The notes under the pieces: model-generated
Databases searched by the model: none
What the model was told of the DNA's origin: nothing
What the model saw: only the letters and a program-made list of their open reading frames with translations
Assembly: GCA_964467615.1 (NCBI GenBank)
Contig: CAYXRK010000089.1
Coordinates: 1 to 19,542 of the forward strand
Direction of reading: 5' to 3'
DNA: 19,542 nucleotides
From: CAYXRK01 sp964467615
Lineage (GTDB): Bacteria > Hydrogenedentota > Hydrogenedentia > Hydrogenedentales > GCA-2746185
Shown: in pieces, positions 14,492 to 19,542 of the stretch
Numbering within the stretch: the stretch's first letter is position 1
Layout of the letters: the number at the start of each line of letters is the position of its first letter
Translations under genes and position numbers: made by a program

Positions 14492-16044
14492 CCAATCAGA
14501 TCGAGCAAATTGAGGTCGCCCGAGAGCAAAATGGCGCCCGCCAGCGCCGCCAGAGTGTCGTTTGAAATATCGGGTTGATCCAACATTCCGGACAACGCGA
14601 CATCCATTTCCGAGAAATACGCCATGAGACTGACCATTGACGCCTGGACGGAATCGGCCAACTGCGCTATCCGCGTTGCCTCGTCCGTGTTGCCCACCGA
14701 TTCGTAAAGCGGGCCCAGCGCTTGAATGGCTTCGCCCTGGATTTCGTAGGCCGCTTGCCGCTCTTGGGTCAGCGCCGCGCCGGTCTCAATCTGAGAACCC
14801 ATCGCCAATACCGACTCGAAAATGGACGCGGCCGTTCGCGTGTCGCCGGCGTCTCTGTAGCGCGCGCCGGTTTCCATGAGGCCGGTCGCAAGGTCGAGGT
14901 ATTCGTCGTACTCCCAACGGCCCACGGTGAACGCGCTCAGTAACTCGGCCATCGCCGGGTCCGTCCCTGACGCGATCAGCGCCTCCCGATGCGCCTGCGC
15001 CGCCTCCAACGCGTACGCCGACGCCGATTCCAGGCCCCGCGCCGAGGTCAACGCTTCCAATGCCGCGGCGATGTCCGGCGGATCGGTTTCCAGAAACGAC
15101 TGGGCCTTCATGTAGTACGGCAGGGCGTTGTCCTCCGCTTGACCCTCGAAGGCAGCAAGCGCGGCGCTCTCCTCCGAACGGCGCGCTGGATCCCCGGACA
15201 ATGCTTGGGCCAACCGGTACTTGGCGTGCCGATCCTCTGGCGCTAACGAGACCACCTTGTACAGCGCCGACGCGTCCCCGGGAATCGCCTGGGCCGCGCC
15301 AAGCCGCGCGTTGACCGTTGCGTTGGGATCGTTCGCGATGCTCTTCGCGGCATCAAGCGGCAACGCGGCCGCGGCGAGCAGTCGGCCTCGTGCGCCGTTG
15401 TCGTCGACTTTGAATGCGTCGCGAAAAGCAGCCAACAGATCCCGGCGGTACGGCGGGATAGCACGCGGACCAGGCGTTGGGGACGAGGTCTCGTCGAGGG
15501 CGTCCGCCGAGGGCGTCGAACCATTTGCTACGGTCGGCTGATCTGGGGAACCGATGTCTTGAGTCTCGGTCGAAGACGCGGTCGTTCGGGGAATCTCGTC
15601 TAATGCGGCATTGGTATCGGAACCACTCGCGTCAGACACGATCCGATTGTTAGACCGCGTGTACTCCGGTTCAAACACCACGAACAATCCCGCCGCCACG
15701 ACAACCCCGGCAGCGGCGGCAGCCGCGATCCAGCCCCAAGGCGCGCGCGAGCGCGTCCCGCGCGCGGTGTCAAGCGATATGACGTTCGACAGCTTGTTCG
15801 TGTCGAGCTCCCGAATCGCGCGCATGACTTCCACCGACACGTCAATCCTCGGCGCGTCGTGCACAATCGAGTCGCCAAGCGCCTCGAGTTCGGCCATCAA
15901 CGCACGATATTGAACAAGTTCCGCCCCGCGTTCCGCGGACGACGACGCAGACGCAAAAAGCCGTTCGCGGCCCGCCTCATCAAGGGCGCCGTCGAGGTAG
16001 AGCTCAAGCGCGTCGCGGTATTCCCTATCTGTGTGCATCGTCAC
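14479..16044 (-). CDS. Membrane-anchored anti-sigma-factor-like protein with helical-repeat outer domain
   Basis: A 521-residue protein encoded directly after the ECF sigma gene. Residues about 8-85 resemble a cytoplasmic anti-sigma domain (LELYLDGALDEAGRERLF at 13-30), but the HxxxCxxC zinc motif is absent. A single membrane segment (about 103-124) is followed by a Ser/Thr/Pro-rich linker (130-198) and a large alanine-rich, all-helical outer region (about 200-521) with TPR-like features, for example AALEALTSARGLESASAYALEAA. Expected role: hold the sigma factor at the membrane until a periplasmic signal or proteolysis releases it. The start is GTG 16044, whose GTGA overlaps the sigma stop; ATG 16038 two codons later is possible. 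No cysteine at all is apparent. Function is inferred from position and topology rather than a clear family match. Confidence 0.7.
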   Translation of the reverse strand: MTMHTDREYRDALELYLDGALDEAGRERLFASASSSAERGAELVQYRALMAELEALGDSIVHDAPRIDVSVEVMRAIRELDTNKLSNVISLDTARGTRSRAPWGWIAAAAAAGVVVAAGLFVVFEPEYTRSNNRIVSDASGSDTNAALDEIPRTTASSTETQDIGSPDQPTVANGSTPSADALDETSSPTPGPRAIPPYRRDLLAAFRDAFKVDDNGARGRLLAAAALPLDAAKSIANDPNATVNARLGAAQAIPGDASALYKVVSLAPEDRHAKYRLAQALSGDPARRSEESAALAAFEGQAEDNALPYYMKAQSFLETDPPDIAAALEALTSARGLESASAYALEAAQAHREALIASGTDPAMAELLSAFTVGRWEYDEYLDLATGLMETGARYRDAGDTRTAASIFESVLAMGSQIETGAALTQERQAAYEIQGEAIQALGPLYESVGNTDEATRIAQLADSVQASMVSLMAYFSEMDVALSGMLDQPDISNDTLAALAGAILLSGDLNLLDLIGGFF

Positions 16045-16628
16045 AGGTCTTGACCCACTGTCTGATATTCCTGGCGCAGCCCGGCCAGTATGCGGTGCAG
16101 CTTTGTTCGCACCGCGCCTTCGGTACTACCCACAATTTCACCAATCTCCTTCGCCGACATCCGTTGGAAGAACCGCAGCGTCACGATTTCGCGCGCCTCT
16201 TCCGACAATGTCTCCAACGCCTGACTAAGAACCCGTAGGCGCTCGTCCGAGATCGCGTGTTCGTCCGGCCTAGGGTTGCCCGCGCGCAGCACCTGCGCGG
16301 CATCCGCCCTGGGCGCGCTCGCGTATTCCTCAAACGATTCCATTGGGACTGTCTTTCGCCGTTTCAACTCGTTGAGGCACAAGTTGCGGGCTATGCACAG
16401 GAGCCACGGCTTAAACTTGCGCGATTCATCGAACCGCGAACTCGCCGTGTACACGCGAATAAACGTTTCCTGTGTCAGGTCCCGCGCCCGCTCAACGTCC
16501 CTCAGGTAGTGCAGGCAAAAACGGAAGATGTCGTTCTGAAAGCGATCCATCAGGCCTTCGAGGGCAGACTGCTCCCCCTCGGCCAGCGCCGCCATCAGCT
16601 GTTCATCGGATCGGTCTCCCGGCTTCAC
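16041..16628 (-). CDS. ECF-family RNA polymerase sigma factor
   Basis: A 195-residue sigma factor of the RpoE-like extracytoplasmic function group. Region 2 spans about 22-92 with the FRFCLHYLRDVERARDLTQ core (35-53), FIRVY (56-60) and PWLLCIARNLCLNELKRR (74-91). A linker of about 40 residues leads to region 4 (about 130-185) with LSEEAREIVTLRFFQRMS and helix-turn-helix AKEIGEIVGSTEGAVRTKLHR. It directs RNA polymerase to a small set of promoters when not bound by its anti-sigma factor. GTG 16628 has GGAG six bases upstream. The stop overlaps the start of the anti-sigma-like gene by four bases, the usual order for such pairs. No own-type promoter can be named from a single site. Confidence 0.95.
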   Translation of the reverse strand: MKPGDRSDEQLMAALAEGEQSALEGLMDRFQNDIFRFCLHYLRDVERARDLTQETFIRVYTASSRFDESRKFKPWLLCIARNLCLNELKRRKTVPMESFEEYASAPRADAAQVLRAGNPRPDEHAISDERLRVLSQALETLSEEAREIVTLRFFQRMSAKEIGEIVGSTEGAVRTKLHRILAGLRQEYQTVGQDL

Positions 16629-16633
16629 ACCGC

Positions 16634-16645
16634 ACTCCGCGGAGT
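16634..16645. promoter_or_regulatory. 12-base perfect palindrome over the sigma-gene ribosome site
   Basis: ACTCCGCGGAGT covers the GGAG ribosome site, six bases before the sigma-gene GTG. With no loop it would act as a DNA operator rather than a hairpin. A few such palindromes are expected by chance in a window this size, so function is uncertain. Confidence 0.3.
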
Positions 16646-16771
16646 CTCGCGGGCGATTCCCCTAAGTCCTTGGGAAATCAGCCTATGAGCCTCGTCATTC
16701 ATACAACGATGAAGGTATTTCGTCACAGGCCAACGCGGGCACGCAGGGTGAGGGATTGGGTGCATGGAGGA

Positions 16772-16820
16772 TCCGAAGTTCAACGTTCAAGGTACAAAGT
16801 TCGAAGCTTGGGGTTCGAGC
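16772..16820. repeat. Degenerate heptanucleotide tandem repeat
   Basis: Seven consecutive seven-base units with consensus near TTCAAAG: TCCGAAG, TTCAACG, TTCAAGG, TACAAAG, TTCGAAG, CTTGGGG, TTCGAGC. The periodicity is exact, the bases are degenerate. It lies in the largest gene-free stretch of the window. Similar intergenic heptamer repeats are known in several bacterial lineages; origin and role here are unknown. Confidence 0.6.
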
Positions 16821-16963
16821 GCGGAATCTGGGCGCTCATTCCAAGAGTCGGTGCGTGGCAAGTCTTTTCAGGGCAAGCTCTTAATGCAGTAGGACTGGCG
16901 ATACTCGACCTGCGGTCGTTGACGCCGGATAGAGACGATTCTCGTCCGCTTGAATTCAACGGA

Positions 16964-16989
16964 GCCGGGCTAACTGGCCCTGGCCCGGC
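16964..16989 (-). terminator. Stem-loop at the end of the SprT-like gene
   Basis: GCCGGGC and GCCCGGC (16964-16970 and 16983-16989) form a seven-base GC stem with a 12-base loop, spanning the stop codon of the minus-strand SprT-like gene. There is no T-run after it, so it is a terminator-like or mRNA-stabilising structure at best. Confidence 0.35.
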
Positions 16990-17698
16990 CAAGCCGATGT
17001 CCAAGCAGCCGCGACAAGTTTTGCCGATCAGCCTGCCATTCGACCGACCGATCGAAATCGGGATAGGCCTCCTCGATCCGTTTGAACTCGGGCGTATGCA
17101 CCCGTCGTCGTCCCGAGGGCGCGTGTTCGACCCCCAGATGCGCGTGCAGCATTTCGTGGAACACGATGTACCGAACAAAAAAACGCGGCACGGAATCCTG
17201 GTCCAAAAATGGATGTATACGAATCACGTGGTCCTCGGGCGTATAACTCCCGAGCCGGATGGATCGACGATTGCGCCGCGCCGGCATCCGCCCCCACGTG
17301 ATCGGCGCGTCCACCTTTTCGTCAAAGTGCTCTTCGTTTACTTCGTCGTACAAGTCACGCAGGTTGAACACATGACCGCGCGTCGACACCCGGATGCGCC
17401 GCGGCCCGCCTTGTCGGAGCAGGAACTCGTTCTCGTGAATGAAAGCGTCGATCACCCCCGCGGCCTGTCCCGTCCGCTTGCGCGTCAGCCACGTCGCCAA
17501 CGCCCCGACGACGCTCGCGTCCGCCGATAAGAACATCCGATGAATCCGCAGGTTTGCGGGCCGCCCACCGCGCGACGGCTTATAGGTCATGATGGACGAT
17601 GTGTTGTCCGTCAAAATGACTTCGATCACCTGCTTCGTCTGACGCTCGAGATCGTCCTTCAACGTGCTTCCATCGCGCCAAAGAAATTCGAGTTGCAC
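16970..17698 (-). CDS. SprT-like zinc metalloprotease-fold protein
   Basis: A 242-residue protein whose C-terminal half (about 112-222) matches the SprT-like fold: LYDEVNEEHFD (116-126), PITWGRMP, the HExxH zinc motif HEMLH at 181-185 within YIVFHEMLHAHLG, and a third histidine candidate H201 in RRRVHTPEFKRIEEAYPDF. The cysteine zinc ribbon of classical SprT is absent. The N-terminal half (1-110) is soluble and includes RIHRMFLSADASVVGALATWL. Related proteins are Zn-dependent peptidases, some acting on DNA-protein crosslinks; the role here is unknown. I start at GTG 17698, preceded by a G-rich stretch, because the longer TTG 17761 start coincides with a -35-like TTGACA. It lies 78 bases downstream of the AlgD-like gene on the same strand. 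Confidence 0.82.
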   Translation of the reverse strand: MQLEFLWRDGSTLKDDLERQTKQVIEVILTDNTSSIMTYKPSRGGRPANLRIHRMFLSADASVVGALATWLTRKRTGQAAGVIDAFIHENEFLLRQGGPRRIRVSTRGHVFNLRDLYDEVNEEHFDEKVDAPITWGRMPARRNRRSIRLGSYTPEDHVIRIHPFLDQDSVPRFFVRYIVFHEMLHAHLGVEHAPSGRRRVHTPEFKRIEEAYPDFDRSVEWQADRQNLSRLLGHRLGRARAS

Positions 17699-17732
17699 GG
17701 GCCCCCACCCTTTCCCCCGAAAAGACGACAGT

Positions 17733-17761
17733 AGCCTAATACGAGCGGCGCGGATTGTCAA
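17733..17761 (-). promoter_or_regulatory. Possible promoter of the SprT-like gene
   Basis: A perfect TTGACA (minus strand, 17756-17761) is followed after 17 bases by TAGGCT (17733-17738), only three of six to the -10 consensus; TATTAG nearby has a 14-base spacer. It would allow transcription independent of the AlgD-like gene. Confidence 0.35.
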
Positions 17762-17776
17762 AACCCGGCGGCAAGT

Positions 17777-19093
17777 CTACCAGCACGCGCCGTGGTAGGC
17801 GCGGACGTTTGCAGGCGGCGTGTCGTACAGTCGCACCAAATCCACCACGATCTTCCCTTGTCCTTGCTCCTCCAGCGCCCCGCGAAACGCCGCATGCGGC
17901 GCGCCCACGATCACGATTTCCGCTTCTCGAATCACGTCCTGCAAATCCTCGCTCAATAATTCCGAAATATGCGGCAGCTTCTGCTCGATGTACGCCTTGT
18001 TTCCACCGCGTAACCGCGCAAGCAAAACGTATTCATCATAAATCCGCACGCGCGCGCCCTTGCCGATCAACCGCTCCACCAATTCCACCAGCGGGCTTTC
18101 TCGCAGGTCATCAGTGCCCGGTTTGAAGCTGATCCCCAACAACGCCACCTCCCGTTTGCCCAGGCTTTGCACAAGATCGACGACGCGTCCGATGTGTTCT
18201 TCGTTGCTGCGTGCGATGTTCGCCAGTACGGGCGATTCAACATTCCGGGATCGCGCCAAATGCGTCAACGCCCGGAGGTCTTTCGGGAGACAGGATCCCC
18301 CGTACGCAAACCCCGGCATCAAGTACGCGGGCGAAATGTTCAGCTTGCGGTCTTGGCAGAAAATCCGCATCACCTCGTGGCTGTCAATTCCCAGCGCCTT
18401 GCACAACGCGCCGATCTCGTTTCCAAAAACGACCTTCAGCGCGTGAAAAGCGTTGTCCGCGTACTTCAGCATTTCCGCCGCGCGAATCGACGTGATAAAC
18501 AGCGGCGCGGAGAAATCCGCATAGATCGATTTCAGAACGTCCGCCGCTCGCGTATCGTCCGCGCCAATCACGATCTTCGGCGGCTCGCGAAAGTCCTTCA
18601 CGGAAGTGCCCTCACGCAAAAATTCGGGGTGAAAGCACAAGCCAAAATCCACGCCCGCCCGCAGACCCGACGCCTCCTCCAGCGCCGGCCGCACGACTTC
18701 ATCCACTGTACCCGGCAGCACTGTGCTGCGGATCACGACGACGTGGTATCCGCCCCGGCCCGTCAATGCGGCCCCAATTCCCCGCGAAACGCGCTCGACG
18801 TAGGTCGTCTCCAGTCCGCCGGACGCCGTCGACGGTGTCCCCACGCAGACGAGCGACATCTCAGAATTCGCTACCGCCTCGGCCGCGTTCGTCGTCCCCC
18901 GATACCGTCCTGCCTTCACCTGTGCCGCAATCAATTCATTGATCAATTCCTCGACGATGGGGCTCTCGCCTTTGTTGATCGTCTCCGCTTTGAAGGGATC
19001 GACATCGACGCCGATGACCTCGTGCCCCAACTCCGCAAGACACGCCCCCGACACCGCGCCGACATAGCCCAAGCCAAAGATGCTAATCCGCAT
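17777..19093 (-). CDS. Nucleotide-sugar 6-dehydrogenase, GDP-mannose dehydrogenase (AlgD)-like
   Basis: A 438-residue enzyme of the UDP-glucose/GDP-mannose dehydrogenase family. Rossmann NAD site at the N-terminus (IFGLGYVGAVSG, 5-16, with D30/D32 after the second strand), substrate region HPEFLREG (155-162), K210 and N214 in EMLKYADNAFHALK, and catalytic C268 in GFAYGGSCLPKDLRAL. The block CQDRKLNISPAYLMPGFAYGG and the C-terminal GISFKPGTDDLRESPLVEL...NKAYIEQKLPHIS are closer to AlgD than to UDP-glucose dehydrogenases, as far as I can judge by recall. It oxidises a nucleotide sugar to the uronic acid for exopolysaccharide synthesis, using two NAD+. ATG 19093 is chosen over GTG 19099 because GAGGGG is placed correctly for the ATG. 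It follows the glycosyltransferase gene by nine bases, so they are one operon. Confidence 0.9.
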   Translation of the reverse strand: MRISIFGLGYVGAVSGACLAELGHEVIGVDVDPFKAETINKGESPIVEELINELIAAQVKAGRYRGTTNAAEAVANSEMSLVCVGTPSTASGGLETTYVERVSRGIGAALTGRGGYHVVVIRSTVLPGTVDEVVRPALEEASGLRAGVDFGLCFHPEFLREGTSVKDFREPPKIVIGADDTRAADVLKSIYADFSAPLFITSIRAAEMLKYADNAFHALKVVFGNEIGALCKALGIDSHEVMRIFCQDRKLNISPAYLMPGFAYGGSCLPKDLRALTHLARSRNVESPVLANIARSNEEHIGRVVDLVQSLGKREVALLGISFKPGTDDLRESPLVELVERLIGKGARVRIYDEYVLLARLRGGNKAYIEQKLPHISELLSEDLQDVIREAEIVIVGAPHAAFRGALEEQGQGKIVVDLVRLYDTPPANVRAYHGACW

Positions 19094-19102
19094 TATCACC
19101 CC

Positions 19103-19542
19103 TCATCGCAAGTATCCCTCGAGCTCCACCCGCCCCTTCTCCCATCGCTCCTCTCGCACTCCGCGTAATCGCTTCACGCCTTCCAACCGCGCCGGATACG
19201 TGGCGCGCAACTCATCCACCCCTCGCCGGATGCCCAACGCCGAATTCTCTACGTACACCCCTGCATCGCCGAATATCTCGCGCAAGGTCGGCCAGTCCGA
19301 CGTAACCAGCGGCTTCCCCACTGTCAGCGCCTCGCTCCCGCCACGTTGCATCGTGAAGTCCCGCGTCGTCAGCACCAGTATCGCATCCACTACGCGCAAG
19401 AGTCCCGCGTAGTGTTCGTTCGTTAGGAAGCCCGTCAGCATCACGTTGTCCGGCTTCGACGCCCGCAACTCAGCGGGCAGCCGCTTGTCGTTTCCTGTCA
19501 CGTACACGGTCACGCCGTTCCCCAATGCCCGCGCCGCCTCGA
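19103..19542 (-). CDS. Glycosyltransferase (GT-B fold, group 1-like), C-terminal part; 5' end outside window
   Basis: The frame is open to the right edge; about 146 C-terminal residues are visible. They show the second Rossmann domain of a GT-B glycosyltransferase: VTVYVTGNDKRLP (strand after the linker), NVMLTGFLTNEHYAGLLRVVDAILVLTT, and the nucleotide-sugar-binding region GGSEALTVGKPLVTSDWPTLREIFGDAGVYV. The glutamate of GGSEALTVGKP corresponds to the second Glu of the E-x7-E motif typical of this group. It probably transfers a sugar during surface polysaccharide assembly. It is directly upstream of the AlgD-like gene (nine bases), so the products may share a pathway. The donor cannot be deduced from this part. 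Confidence 0.85.
   Translation of the reverse strand, partial: EAARALGNGVTVYVTGNDKRLPAELRASKPDNVMLTGFLTNEHYAGLLRVVDAILVLTTRDFTMQRGGSEALTVGKPLVTSDWPTLREIFGDAGVYVENSALGIRRGVDELRATYPARLEGVKRLRGVREERWEKGRVELEGYLR

Larger units (their letters stand above)
16629..16969. other. 341-base intergenic region upstream of the ECF sigma gene
   Basis: No gene is seen here. It must hold the sigma-gene promoter (minus strand); a weak TGTGAC...TATGAA pair near 16700-16730 is the best I find. A short inverted repeat TTCAT-N6-ATGAA lies at 16698-16713 and a degenerate heptamer array at 16772-16820. The rest shows nothing recognisable. Confidence 0.5.

Noticed and set aside
16472..17530. 352-codon plus-strand open frame across the sigma gene start and SprT-like gene
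   Set aside because: It spans two well-supported minus-strand genes and an intergenic region and has the low-complexity, Arg/Pro-rich composition of a shadow frame.
18167..19168. 333-codon plus-strand open frame opposite the AlgD-like gene
   Set aside because: Antisense to a strongly conserved enzyme; composition dominated by Arg, His and Gln, no recognisable domain.
1..19542. PEP-CTERM/exosortase system, suggested by exopolysaccharide context
   Set aside because: No protein in the window ends with a PEP motif plus membrane segment and basic tail, and no exosortase is present.
1..19542. CRISPR arrays, tRNA or rRNA genes, transposases, phage genes
   Set aside because: No regularly spaced identical repeats, no cloverleaf-like sequences and no transposase or integrase motifs were seen on either strand.

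Overview
The window is a GC-rich (by eye well over half G+C), gene-dense bacterial chromosome segment. It holds sixteen protein genes, two of them cut by the window edges, and no RNA genes, insertion sequences or CRISPR arrays that I can see. The gene mix points to a Gram-negative-type bacterium with a complex envelope lifestyle: an ECF sigma factor with a membrane-anchored partner, receptor Ser/Thr kinases with propeller-like outer domains, membrane-anchored arylsulfotransferase-family proteins, a secreted type B carboxylesterase, PilZ, HslV and exopolysaccharide genes. A planctomycete-like or Hydrogenedentes-like lineage fits, but this is inference from gene content; there is no marker gene in the window.

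Layout. (1) Bases 1-2322, minus strand: an alkaline-phosphatase-superfamily enzyme translationally coupled to a truncated O-antigen ligase/polymerase-like membrane protein. (2) 2561-7467, plus strand: a stand-alone cyclic-nucleotide-binding-fold protein, a secreted carboxylesterase and two tandem arylsulfotransferase-family paralogs, read as one unit with two four-base start/stop overlaps. (3) 7482-8447, minus: a rhomboid protease with an N-terminal zinc ribbon. (4) 8559-9209, plus: a YcgR-like PilZ protein, overlapping tail to tail with hslV (9206-9748, minus). (5) 9935-14456, plus: two paralogous transmembrane Ser/Thr kinases; the divergent hslV/kinase spacer carries two clear sigma70-type promoters, and the kinase promoter is embedded in an 11-base direct repeat. 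(6) 14479-16628, minus: an ECF sigma factor coupled to a large anti-sigma-like membrane protein, convergent with the kinases. (7) 16970-17698, minus: a SprT-like metalloprotease. (8) 17777-19542, minus: an AlgD-like nucleotide-sugar dehydrogenase preceded by a truncated glycosyltransferase.

Two functional themes stand out. The ends of the window are surface polysaccharide functions (sugar nucleotide oxidation, glycosyl transfer, polymer ligation). The centre is signalling across the membrane: paired kinases, an ECF sigma/anti-sigma pair, a c-di-GMP-type PilZ receptor, a cNMP-fold protein and an intramembrane protease. The most unusual points are the kinase pair beside the ECF pair, the tandem arylsulfotransferase paralogs in which one copy has lost a probable active-site arginine, and the helix-turn-helix-less CRP-type protein whose ligand-binding arginine is a histidine. 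No single system is provably new from sequence alone.
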